Below are positions 41,964 to 52,200 of a stretch of 64,000 bases of DNA, piece by piece. The translations under genes were made by a program, and so were the position numbers. Source of the DNA: GCA-2733415 sp049609325 (GTDB lineage Bacteria; Bacteroidota; Bacteroidia; Flavobacteriales; Flavobacteriaceae); contig JBMYYK010000004.1 of the NCBI GenBank assembly GCA_049609325.1, forward strand, positions 1 through 64,000, in the 5' to 3' direction. Within the stretch, counting starts at the first letter, position 1. The number at the start of each line of letters is the position of its first letter. Under the pieces are notes generated by a model that was given only the letters and a program-made list of their open reading frames with translations, searched no databases and was not told the DNA's origin.

Positions 41964-42076
41964 CTGTTTGTTTTAGGTATTAGGCATATGCTGTGCAACA
42001 TAAATTAAATAGAGTTTACTTCTTTTTATTAGTTATAGTAGCTAAGTTAGTTGTTTCATCTGATAATGTCAACAGG

Positions 42077-43669
42077 TCAATAATTCCCTTTTAATAAGTT
42101 CACGCTAACGGTGGCCAGAGCATTGTCTGGAAATTTGACACTATAATTGTCATCAGGGTATAAGCCAGCTTCTTTTGCGATGTTCAAGAAAACGTCTAAT
42201 TCTAAAATGAATTGATCTGAGTAGCCATGTGTAGCATCATATGCTGTAGCTGGAGTTTTACCAATATTTTTAGCGACAAGTTCTGGTGTTACAGTATGCA
42301 ATTCAATCACTAACAATCCAAACTTTTCAGTGTATGGTTTCCATTTTAATAAATGTTCTAATAAAGAGTCTTCTACTAAATCATTGTTAATGTGTTGGCC
42401 TTTATAAGTGTATGCCCCAGTAGATGTGCTTTGTCGACCAGTTGGTGTTTTTGGTGCTTCCCAAATACGGTTGTGGTCAAGAAATGTTCTTACATTAAGC
42501 AGATCTTTGAGTTCAATATTATAGTTGTCTTTTAAATCAGTCGCTAGAAGCTCAGGTTTTCCAATATCTCCCCAGATGACTTTGGCCCAGATATCAGCTT
42601 TTATCAAGTTGGCTCTAGTAACTTTTAAAGCGGCTTGGTTAAAATCAGCGCCAACCAACAGTAACGGATGATCATCTAACAGTTTACCTCTTAGGGTTTG
42701 GTGTTCAATAACATCAAAAAGATGTTGGATAAAAGCACCATTACCACAGCCCATGTCTAAAATCCCTTTGGGTTGCTCTTCAATGGGTTTGTTGAATATT
42801 TCAATAATGATATCATCTATGATCTTGAAATAAGTGCTATGAGCTCCGCCGCTTCCCCATACATTCATTTCCCTATGCACGTGCTTTTCTGGTTCGTTAT
42901 TGTCAGATTGTAACACTAAAGGATCGCCAAATAATAGGTCATCTAACTGGTGAAATGTTGGTAGGTAGGACACAGTTACGCCATAGGCACTTGCTCGTTT
43001 TGCAAAGAATAAGCCTTTATCTGTAAATTGATAAGTGTCGTTCTTTTTGATAAACCAGTTAAGATGAGTAAAAAAATCTAATATTTTTTTAAAACTTTCA
43101 GGATCCTTATGGTATTCTTGCGCTCTAAATGAAGCCTCCATAAAATATTTATGAAACATCCCGTTAACGCCAAGCATTACAATTATTGGTGCAATAACAA
43201 GCCCTTCAATGTGTGTTAATAATTGTTGTTCAATTGCATTTGGGTTATCTATATTATAGTTTTGGTTCAAGTTGTTAAACACATGCTCTAAAGCAATAAA
43301 AGCATCAGCGCCAATACGTTCTGTGGGGTATTTTGTACTGTATTTCAAGGTGTTTATGGCATCTTCAAGTAATGGTGCTAATTGAAACACCTTTACACTA
43401 TTGTTGTTAACAGAAAAGTAGATGCCATCGTTTTTATAGTTTTGCGTTAACCAACCTTGTGAGCATAATACACGAAGCGCAACATTTAAGTAGCCAGTAT
43501 TGGCATTAAATTCTTTAGAAATGGTTTCTAGTTTTACAGTCTGTTGTTCAAGTATTCTATTCAAGAGTCCTTTTTTATATAAGGCGAATAGAGTAGTGGT
43601 AGTAGCAATACCATCTAGGTGACAAAATAATGTGCTTCGGAACGCTGACTTTTCTTGTTTTGTTAGCAT
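42077..43669 (-). CDS. Large SAM-dependent methyltransferase, AprA-like
   Basis: The 530-residue protein has an N-terminal winged-helix-like part (FRSTLFCHLDGIATTTTLFA), a long helical middle, and a SAM-binding core from about residue 305 with motif I GILDMGCGNGAF and LVGADFNQAAL. Blocks such as MNVWGSGGAHSTYFK and NVRTFLDHNRIWE recall the iron-dependent methyltransferase of the apratoxin synthase (AprA MT1). No polyketide or peptide synthase genes are nearby. The substrate is unknown and the likeness to AprA is from memory, so treat it as tentative. Confidence 0.7.
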   Translation of the reverse strand: MLTKQEKSAFRSTLFCHLDGIATTTTLFALYKKGLLNRILEQQTVKLETISKEFNANTGYLNVALRVLCSQGWLTQNYKNDGIYFSVNNNSVKVFQLAPLLEDAINTLKYSTKYPTERIGADAFIALEHVFNNLNQNYNIDNPNAIEQQLLTHIEGLVIAPIIVMLGVNGMFHKYFMEASFRAQEYHKDPESFKKILDFFTHLNWFIKKNDTYQFTDKGLFFAKRASAYGVTVSYLPTFHQLDDLLFGDPLVLQSDNNEPEKHVHREMNVWGSGGAHSTYFKIIDDIIIEIFNKPIEEQPKGILDMGCGNGAFIQHLFDVIEHQTLRGKLLDDHPLLLVGADFNQAALKVTRANLIKADIWAKVIWGDIGKPELLATDLKDNYNIELKDLLNVRTFLDHNRIWEAPKTPTGRQSTSTGAYTYKGQHINNDLVEDSLLEHLLKWKPYTEKFGLLVIELHTVTPELVAKNIGKTPATAYDATHGYSDQFILELDVFLNIAKEAGLYPDDNYSVKFPDNALATVSVNLLKGNY

Positions 43670-43701
43670 ATTTAGTTTAGTAAGTGACTATTTAAATATA
43701 C

Positions 43702-43734
43702 AAAAAAAAGCTCCAATGTTACATCGGAGCTTTT
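43702..43734 (-). terminator. Terminator of the fused E1 gene
   Basis: A stem of 13 pairs with one mismatch (43706-43719 with 43721-43734) lies just after the E1 stop. Leftward it is followed by more T residues. It separates the E1 gene from the methyltransferase gene. Confidence 0.75.
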
Positions 43735-43756
43735 ATATATATCAGTAAACAAATGA

Positions 43757-46168
43757 TTAAAATAATGCAGGATATTTCTTAGGATTTGCCTCATGCATCA
43801 TGTCATATACTTTTTCATAAATATCTTCTGCAGAAGGTTTAGAGAAGTAATCTCCATCTGTTCCATAGGCAGGTCTATGCGCCTTTGCAGTTAATGTTTG
43901 TGGTTTGCTGTCTAAGTAACGGTAAGCATTTTGTTTTTCAACAATTTCTTGTAATATATACGCAGAAGCACCACCAGGGACGTCTTCATCAATCACTAAT
44001 AAACGATTAGTTTTCTGTACTGACTTTACAATATCATGGTTGATGTCAAAAGGAAGTAATGACTGTGCATCTATGACTTCTGCATCAATTCCTGCTTGTG
44101 CCAGTTCTTTAGCAGTGTCTTCAACAATTCTTAGTGTTGATCCGTACGATACTAAGGTGATGTCTGCCCCTTCTTTAACCGTTTCAACAACACCAATTGG
44201 TGTTTTGAATTCTCCTAAATTGGTAGGCATTTGTTCTTTTAAACGGTAACCATTTAAACATTCCACAACAACAGCCGGCTCGTCAGATTCTAATAATGTG
44301 TTATAAAACCCTGCGGCTTTAGTCATGTTTCTAGGTACTAAAAGATGTACACCTCTTAATAGGTGAATTAAGCCACCCATTTGTGAACCTGAGTGCCAAA
44401 CACCTTCTAGACGGTGTCCTCTAGTTCGAATAATTAACGGTGCTTTTTGCTTTCCGTTTGTTCTGTATTGTAAGGTAGCTAAATCATCAGACATGATTTG
44501 TAAGGCATACAATATGTAATCTAAGTACTGTATTTCTGCAATTGGGCGTAAGCCTCTCATTGCCATACCAATACCTTGCCCTAATATAGTGGCTTCACGA
44601 ATTCCAGTATCAGAAACTCTTAACTCGCCGTATTTTTCTTGTAGACCTTCTAACCCTTGATTCACATCTCCAATATGTCCAGCGTCTTCTCCAAAGACTA
44701 AGGCTTCTGGGTATTTGGCAAAAATGGCGTCAAAGTTATCACGCATAATTAAACGCGCATCTACAAGTTCAGAATTGTCATCATATTGAGGCGCTTCAGC
44801 ACTGATGTTTTCGGCTCTTAAATTACTTTCTGAATACAAGTTAGCACTGTATTTAGGTTGAATTTTTGCTTTGTAGTTTGCAATCCAATTCACTAAAGCA
44901 GTCTTGGTTTCTGATGTTTCTGACGTCAAATAGCGTAAGGCTTTTCTTGTAGCAATAAGGATGTCTTTACGTATAGGTTCTTTTAGAGTTTCTAACTCTG
45001 TAGCTAGTTTTTCAATAAACGCTTTATTGTTAGAATTGCTTGCAGCAGATTTTAAGACGGCCACAGCTTCTGCCTGCTCTTCTTTTTGAGGCGTAATGAA
45101 AGCCTTCCAAGCATCTTGCTTACCAACACGTACTTGTTTCTTGATGTCTTTTTCAATTGCTTTTGCTTCTTCTTCAGTAAAGATGTTGTTGTCAATCATC
45201 CACTGGCGCATTTTAGCTAAACAGTCGTATTCAGCTTCCCATGCTAAACGCTCTTTAGATTTATAACGTTCATGTGACCCAGAAGTAGAGTGACCTTGAG
45301 GTTGTGTTAATTCTTTCACGTGAATTAATACCGGGCAGTGTTCTTTACGAGCAACTGCTGCGGCTCTTTGGTAAACATCTACTAAATTAGGGTAATCCCA
45401 TCCGTTTACACGGAATATTTCATAGCCGTTACCATTCTCATCTCGTTGAAATCCTTTTAAAATTTCTGAAATATTTTCTTTAGTAGTTTGATGTCTGGCA
45501 TGTACAGAAATTCCATACTCATCATCCCAAACATTCATAACCATTGGTACTTGTAAAACACCAGCAGCATTTATAGTTTCAAAGAAAAGTCCTTCACTAG
45601 TACTGGCATTACCAATAGTTCCCCATGCAATTTCATCACCGTTTACAGAGAAGTTTTCTGCATTGATACCTTCTACATTTCTGTATATTTTAGAGGCTTG
45701 TGCAAGTCCTAATAAGCGAGGCATTTGCCCTGCAGTAGGAGAGATGTCTGAGCTTGAGTTTTTTTGCTGCGTTAAATTTTTCCATGACCCATCTTCATTT
45801 AAACTATGTGTGGCAAAGTGTCCTCCCATCTGTCTTCCGGCAGACATTGGTTCAGCATCAATATCTGTGTGACCGTATAATCCAGCAAAGAATTGTTGAA
45901 TTGTTAAGGCGCCAATTGCCATCATAAAAGTTTGATCACGGTAATATCCTGATCTGAAATCACCATTTTGAAAGGCTTTAGCCATCGCTAATTGTGGCAC
46001 TTCTTTTCCGTCACCAAATATTCCAAATTTAGCTTTTCCTGTCAGTACTTCACGACGACCTAGTAAACTACATTCACGACTTGTTAATGCGATGGTATAA
46101 TCGTTTAAAACTTCTTTTTTAAAGTCTTCAAATGTGATGTCTTTTGTTGATTTACTAGTATTGCTCAT
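43757..46168 (-). CDS. 2-oxo acid dehydrogenase E1, fused alpha and beta subunits
   Basis: The 803-residue thiamin-diphosphate enzyme decarboxylates a 2-oxo acid and passes the acyl group to a lipoyl E2. The alpha part (1 to about 400) has SAGRQMGGHFATHSLN and the ThDP motif NGDEIAWGTIGNASTSEG. The beta part (from about 450) has MRDNFDAIFAKYPEALVFGEDAGHIGDVN and REATILGQGIGMAMRGLRPIAEI. Most organisms encode these as separate chains; the fusion is common in Flavobacteriaceae. The substrate is most likely a branched-chain 2-oxo acid, but pyruvate cannot be excluded. E2 and E3 are not in the window. Confidence 0.88.
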   Translation of the reverse strand: MSNTSKSTKDITFEDFKKEVLNDYTIALTSRECSLLGRREVLTGKAKFGIFGDGKEVPQLAMAKAFQNGDFRSGYYRDQTFMMAIGALTIQQFFAGLYGHTDIDAEPMSAGRQMGGHFATHSLNEDGSWKNLTQQKNSSSDISPTAGQMPRLLGLAQASKIYRNVEGINAENFSVNGDEIAWGTIGNASTSEGLFFETINAAGVLQVPMVMNVWDDEYGISVHARHQTTKENISEILKGFQRDENGNGYEIFRVNGWDYPNLVDVYQRAAAVARKEHCPVLIHVKELTQPQGHSTSGSHERYKSKERLAWEAEYDCLAKMRQWMIDNNIFTEEEAKAIEKDIKKQVRVGKQDAWKAFITPQKEEQAEAVAVLKSAASNSNNKAFIEKLATELETLKEPIRKDILIATRKALRYLTSETSETKTALVNWIANYKAKIQPKYSANLYSESNLRAENISAEAPQYDDNSELVDARLIMRDNFDAIFAKYPEALVFGEDAGHIGDVNQGLEGLQEKYGELRVSDTGIREATILGQGIGMAMRGLRPIAEIQYLDYILYALQIMSDDLATLQYRTNGKQKAPLIIRTRGHRLEGVWHSGSQMGGLIHLLRGVHLLVPRNMTKAAGFYNTLLESDEPAVVVECLNGYRLKEQMPTNLGEFKTPIGVVETVKEGADITLVSYGSTLRIVEDTAKELAQAGIDAEVIDAQSLLPFDINHDIVKSVQKTNRLLVIDEDVPGGASAYILQEIVEKQNAYRYLDSKPQTLTAKAHRPAYGTDGDYFSKPSAEDIYEKVYDMMHEANPKKYPALF

Positions 46169-46194
46169 AGTTATATGTGAATTATCATGAGCTA

Positions 46195-46225
46195 CAAAAA
46201 TACTAAAAACATACGTTTTTTACAA
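46195..46225 (-). promoter_or_regulatory. Promoter of the fused E1 gene
   Basis: On the minus strand TTG (plus 46223-46225) and TATTTTTG (plus 46195-46202) are separated by 20 bases, 26 bases before the start. Confidence 0.65.
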
Positions 46226-46336
46226 GAGCGAAATGAGTGAAAATTTTGAAGAATAATCACTTATGGTTGGTTTTTTGTGAAAATAACTCAAAAAATAACC
46301 GGTTTTTAGATTTTTGATTAATGAATATTTAATATG

Positions 46337-49144
46337 TTATAGCCATTTTCTAGTAAATAAACCAATAAGAACTTTTGGAGTTAAGGTAACTTTAAACCTA
46401 ATTTTATTGGCGTATTGGGGATGACTAATTTCCCAGCCTAAATTAGAATACACAGGGAAGTAGAGTTCAAAATAATCTGGTACTAGGTTAAGATGAATAC
46501 CCGAGTCATAAACAAATTTTGCATTGCCATTATTTTGCAATAGCCCTACATCTCCATAGGCTAAAATATATTTCCAAAGAGTAGTTCCGGTGTTTAGTGT
46601 CATCATCCAATCATTCGCCAGAGGGGTGTTAAGTTTTGATTTGAATCCACCATCAGCAATAATAATTTGTTGGCTATAAATACCAGTACTTTCAGATCTA
46701 CCATAATAATTATAGTCAAATAAATAGTCTGTAGGACGATCTAGCGCAAAACTAAAAAAGTCTGAGTTGGTGTTGTTGTATAAAAATGTACCTGCGTAAG
46801 CTCTGAAGTTTAACTGCCTGTTATTTGAAAATAGTTTGCGATATTCATAACTAGCAGAGAGTTTTCCAAACTTTTTAGACAATTGTAAATCAGTTTTAAA
46901 AGCGTTATAATTTATAAGGTTTCGGTCTGATGTTCCGAACTTGATATTAAAAACATTATAGTTTGGGGTATCATCTGTAATGAATTCATTTTTTTCTTTT
47001 TCAACGCTTATATTTCTTGCCAAAATATAGGTATGAGCATTATCTCTTAAATCATTCTTGTTTTTGAAGTTGAAAATGATATACGGATTGAATCTTTGGT
47101 ATTTGAGATGTTGCTCATAGTGGTATTGTTGATACGAGAGTCCGTAAACAGTACTAAATAAATTTTTATCCTTATAAAAAGACGTGTGATTTAATGAAAT
47201 GCTTCCTACAAGTTTCTCGCTTTCTAACCCATACATTGGTTTGATTTTGTAGGTAAATGCTTTAGGAAGTAATGTTTTGTTGGTAAGTGTTAAACCTGGT
47301 GAAAACCCATCATATAAATTATAACCTAATTCTGGTACATAAAACACCTGATTGTAATTAGACGCTTCAGCATCTTTAACAAAAGTGAACTTTAGAGGCT
47401 TGTTGAACAAATGAGGTTTGATAGTTTTTGTGTTATTCCTCAAATTATATTCAGGAATAATACCTTCATAATTGATAATAATTCTACTGGGTTTGTTGTT
47501 TGGTATCTCTATAGTTTTGTGGCCAGTAAACCCGTCTACATAATGCTTGCTGATAATTTTACCATCAATGAGTTGGTATAATGAAATTGGAGTGGCCGTA
47601 GTTTCTTTGTTTTTTAATTTGACGCTTAGTTTGTTGCCCTTGTCAATAACATCAGAAATGACATAATCAATTTTGTAATCTGAATGCACATAGTCTGTAA
47701 GAAACCAACTGATGTCTTTATCAGTTTTGGATTGTAAGTACTCTATAAAGTTTGCTGAAGTGCTGTTCTTGAGTTTATTTGTATCGTAAAACTCTTTAAT
47801 GGCAGTACTTACGGCGCCTTTACCAATGTAGTCCTCTAAGTAGAGTAAACCTACACCGGCTTTATTTTTGTTAGAGATGTTTGCATTGTATTTCAGCAAC
47901 CCATCTTTGGGAGTGCTTAATTTCTGATCTAAATTTTTTCTTGCAGTATATAAGTTGAAATAGTAATACTGGTCATTAAATTTCTTTTTAGCAAGTTCAA
48001 AAGAGCGAATACCCCAAATTTTTGCAAGTCCTCCTAAAATTTTCATATCAGGATAATTGGCCTCAACATATTTAATAATCAAATAGCTTTCAAGGGCATC
48101 ATTTAACCAGTAATCATAACGCGGATTTGTATTGATGGTGTTTTTAATATACTTGGCTATGGTGGCTTTTAAAATTTTGATTTCATACTGAAAACCGTCA
48201 GGAAATGGCCTAATGAAATTAGGTAATTGGTTTAAACCATATACCGGATTTCGTTTGTAAGCTGCTTCAGAAAGCAATAATTTTTCATGCGGATATGCAC
48301 CAAGATGATCATGTAAAAAATACGCTATTTTATCATGTATTATAGCTTTTATGGCTAAACCAATACCATCATCATTAATGTTAGTAACGTAAGTGAATTT
48401 GTCAGTAGCTAATTCACTAAAATTATTATTAATAGTAAAGTGTGTTTCAGAATTGATTCTATTTTTTCCTGTAAAACTTACAGTAATACTATCGCCATTT
48501 TGTTGAGATGAAACTCTATCTAAATCACTAAAAATTTTGTGGGTTTTTGGTGTGGTTATGGTTAAGTTGATGTTGGAGTTCGGGAAATATAAATCATCAA
48601 GATCTTTATTACTGTAATACACCCAATCATCCGTTAGTTTTGCAGGTATTAAATACCATTCTTTTAATTTGACATTTTTTTTAGAGCTTATACCAAAGCG
48701 AGTGAATTTATCTGAGGGTAATTGTAATGTGTAATCTAATTGTAATGAAATACGGTCATTTGGTTTGAGTTTACGGTGTAAATTTATTGCAATAACATCA
48801 GATGTTTTTCTGGAGTATTGTAGTTCATGTTGCTCAGATAAGATACTTGATATATGTGTGGCGCCTTTATCGTGATCTTTTGCAAAGTGTAGCTTTCCGC
48901 TAAATTCATCAGCAAATCGCTTAGCCAATTCAGTATCTCTGTTAGCATATGAGTTGTTCCAATCATACAAAAACACACTGTCTAATACTTTTGAAGAGGT
49001 GTTTGTTATAGTAATTTGTTGGGCTACAACAATGGTGTTGTTTTCAGGATTAAATTTGGCATTAACCGTAATCGTGTTTTGCGCTACAAGTGTACAGCTA
49101 TAGGCAAAACAACAACAAATAATGATGTTATAAATCCACTTCAA
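46337..49144 (-). CDS. M1-peptidase-like protein without zinc site, with C-terminal beta-barrel
   Basis: The 935-residue protein has a signal peptide and an N-terminal M1-type beta domain (LQLDYTLQLPSDKF). In the region expected to hold HEXXH-X18-E one finds only YEIKILKATIAKYI and then YDYWLNDALESYL in place of WLNEG. The catalytic His and the second Glu are therefore missing, so it is probably inactive as a peptidase. After about residue 590 the sequence becomes alternating aromatic/polar strands (LFSTVYGLSYQQYHYEQHL, ELYFPVYSNLGWEIS) and ends in an aromatic-rich tail, like an outer-membrane barrel. It lies 63 bases after the giant T9SS gene. Confidence 0.75.
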   Translation of the reverse strand: MKWIYNIIICCCFAYSCTLVAQNTITVNAKFNPENNTIVVAQQITITNTSSKVLDSVFLYDWNNSYANRDTELAKRFADEFSGKLHFAKDHDKGATHISSILSEQHELQYSRKTSDVIAINLHRKLKPNDRISLQLDYTLQLPSDKFTRFGISSKKNVKLKEWYLIPAKLTDDWVYYSNKDLDDLYFPNSNINLTITTPKTHKIFSDLDRVSSQQNGDSITVSFTGKNRINSETHFTINNNFSELATDKFTYVTNINDDGIGLAIKAIIHDKIAYFLHDHLGAYPHEKLLLSEAAYKRNPVYGLNQLPNFIRPFPDGFQYEIKILKATIAKYIKNTINTNPRYDYWLNDALESYLIIKYVEANYPDMKILGGLAKIWGIRSFELAKKKFNDQYYYFNLYTARKNLDQKLSTPKDGLLKYNANISNKNKAGVGLLYLEDYIGKGAVSTAIKEFYDTNKLKNSTSANFIEYLQSKTDKDISWFLTDYVHSDYKIDYVISDVIDKGNKLSVKLKNKETTATPISLYQLIDGKIISKHYVDGFTGHKTIEIPNNKPSRIIINYEGIIPEYNLRNNTKTIKPHLFNKPLKFTFVKDAEASNYNQVFYVPELGYNLYDGFSPGLTLTNKTLLPKAFTYKIKPMYGLESEKLVGSISLNHTSFYKDKNLFSTVYGLSYQQYHYEQHLKYQRFNPYIIFNFKNKNDLRDNAHTYILARNISVEKEKNEFITDDTPNYNVFNIKFGTSDRNLINYNAFKTDLQLSKKFGKLSASYEYRKLFSNNRQLNFRAYAGTFLYNNTNSDFFSFALDRPTDYLFDYNYYGRSESTGIYSQQIIIADGGFKSKLNTPLANDWMMTLNTGTTLWKYILAYGDVGLLQNNGNAKFVYDSGIHLNLVPDYFELYFPVYSNLGWEISHPQYANKIRFKVTLTPKVLIGLFTRKWL

Positions 49145-49171
49145 TGTTCAAATTTTTGCTGAAAGATACAG

Positions 49172-49206
49172 AATAAGCATTAATCTGATGCAGATTAATG
49201 CTTATT
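49172..49206 (-). other. Intercistronic hairpin between T9SS protein and M1-like genes
   Basis: A perfect 16-bp inverted repeat (49172-49187 with 49191-49206) begins directly after the stop codon of the upstream gene (TAG at 49210-49208). No T-run follows on the transcribed strand, so it is more likely an mRNA-stabilising structure or a weak terminator than a strong one. Confidence 0.65.
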
Positions 49207-49207
49207 A

Positions 49208-52200
49208 CTATCGTTTTAATGAAAAATGAGCTTTAAACTCTTTGTCTTCATCATTACGACCTTTATAGATTACTGTAAACCAATAATCACTTGCAAATAA
49301 ATTTCTACTGTTATACGTCCCGTCCCAACCTCTGCCAGATGGGCTAATTTGAGTGATGAATTTTCCGTACCTATCAAATATTTTAACGATAGCCTCTGGC
49401 TGATTATCTAAATCAAAAATGTTCCAAGTATCGTTAACTCCATCATTATTTGGGGTGAAAAATTTTGGGTATTTGATAACAGTAACTTCAAGTATTAACA
49501 CATTACATCCTCCAAAAACATCAATTATTGTAATGATGTGGTCACCTGAAGTGACATTGTTAAATACATTACTAGACTGTATAGGTCCATCATCTAATTG
49601 ATAGTGGTATTGCCCCAAACCTCCAGTTACATTAACAGTAATTATTGCATTGTCAACAAAATCTTCTGTAACAGTATAGTTGGCTATGGCTGCACTAGAG
49701 GCGATAACTTCTACTTCTGTTGATTCAAAGTTACAGTCGCCAGGTTGTGGCGGAATTACAGGGTTGTTAAGTGTAGTTGTTACCGTGTAAGTACCAGCAG
49801 CGCTTGCCTCATAGTTTGGTCCAGTATGCATTAAGTTATTACCTAAATACCAATCTACCGTATAAACTGTTGGATCTAAATTAGATTCTAACAGTACAGT
49901 TTGAAGTGTGTCGTTAGTTTCAGGGTCAACGCAAATGATACCACCATCTATTTGTAATTCTAAAAGCGGATGGATAGTGAGGTTGAATGATGTTTCATCA
50001 TAACACTCTGTATTTCCGAAAGCTGTAGCGTATACGTATATGGTATGGTTGCCAGGAGAGGTTAATGTAGATTCTGTAATTAACCCCACTCCGCCAGGTT
50101 CACTATAATAATTCACATCGTAGCTGCTGTTGTCTAACACAGGCAATGTATATTCTCCACAAACCACTTGGTTTTGAAATGAAGGTAGAGTTGGAGTTTC
50201 AGATATAGTTACTGTAAAACTGTCTTCGTCTGTGCAAAGAATTCGATCTCCGTTTTCATGATACACATAAATGGTGTGTGGGTTACCTGGTGTTGCAGTT
50301 GTGAATGTATAATCTGCTGGAAGTATTTCGTCTACACCATTTGGCTGCCTATAATAACTTCCAACAGTAAGAGGAGGTAGCGTGTAAGTGTCACAGGCGT
50401 TTATATCTTCAAAATCACCTACGTCAGTTCCTTCCATATATACCGTAAATACAGTTTCATTGGCACAGGTATTAAAATCGTTCCAAATGTTATATATATA
50501 GATGGTTTGCGTGACGTCTATAATTGTACCAGCACTAATTACATCACCATTTCCGCCAGATTCTGTGTGGTAGGTTCCATTACTTAGTGTTGGTAATTCA
50601 TATGGAGTACACGTATAAACATCTGTAAAATTATCGATTAAAGGCAAGTCTCTAATTTCTATGGTAAAACTTGATTCAGCAGGACAGTTGTTCACTTCAT
50701 TATAGATGTAATAAGTATGTAGCCCTACGGTGTTGATAACAGTACCTACTGGAACTTGATTAGCCATTGTTGGGCCACCTGGCGCATCGAAATAATTACC
50801 ATTAGTTAGTGCTGGTAATTGGTAAGGATCGTCAATACATCTTAAAATAAAATTATTATCACCTCCTAATTCATCAACTTCTGGTGTTGGATAAAGTGTT
50901 AGTGTGAACCTATAATTGTCTGTACAGTTAGCCGTTGGTGGTACTGTAGGAGTAGTTTCTGTGTACACGTAAATGTCATAGATATTATTAGTTGGAGAAG
51001 CACTGTCATAATTATATACTGTTCCTACAGGTATGGCATTACCACCACCACTAGGGCTGTCAAAATATCCTCCGTTTTCTAATGGAGGTAGAGTGTAAGA
51101 ATCGCAAGCATCTACGTTGGCAGGCGCATTGATAATAGTGATTTCAAATGAACTTTCGTTTGAACACGTTATTTCGTCTGGTGTACCAGCATTGTGTGTT
51201 TCGGTATTATAAATGTAAAACGTTCCGGATGACATTATTGTGTCTCCTGAGTTGTATGCAGTTCCACCACCACCAGATGCAGAATAGTAATTACCATCTG
51301 TTAGAGGCTCTAATGTGTAACTCACACATGTAGTGACATCTTCTAAGTCATCTACTGGCGGGTTGTCATAAATTGTAATGTCAAAAGCTTCATTTCTACA
51401 TACAGAAGTGACACCAGTGTCAGGGTCTGTAGTTTCTGCATAATAGTGAACGGTTAGCGGCATATCTGCCGAAGTGAATACAGTAGAAGTTGGGATTAAT
51501 GTACCTATACCATTTGGACCATCGGTTTCTGTGTAAAAATCTCCTGGAGGCCAATTTGGTACAAAAAACTGTTCACAATAGTATTGCTGTAATGTATATT
51601 CGTCAATAAAGGTTATGGTAAAGCTACTTTCATTAAAACAGCCATTAGCATCTGGTCCGTTATATATATAAAATGTACCACCATCTGTAATGATGTCGCC
51701 ATCATTATACATGTTTCCAGTGCCGTTAGGACCATCAGGAGCATCATAATATTCTCCATCAGGAATACCATCACCGTCAACATCTGGTATTGGAGGTAAG
51801 GTATATTCACTACATTCTAAAATAGGACCTAATGTTGCTACCGGGGGTAGTGGATTTATAATGACATCAAAACTCACCATATCAAAACAACTTGGGTTGC
51901 TGTTACTTTGTATAACAGCCCAAACGGTTTGTGGCGAATTTGCTAAGGCAACACTAATATTTGGACCAATAGGATTTGTGCCATTTTGCGCATCATTTTG
52001 TGTGTCGTAATATAGTATTGTGTAATCAAGCGGATTTAAGGCGCCTAAAATTTCTGCATTGACATCGGCTAAATTGGTATCTACTGGGTCTGAAGTGTTA
52101 CATAATTGCACGTCATTTGGTGTAGTGGCATTAATTGATTGTGTTACGGTGAGGTCGAAAGACAATTCAGTATCACAGTAAGTATCAGTTTGGGTGTTAT

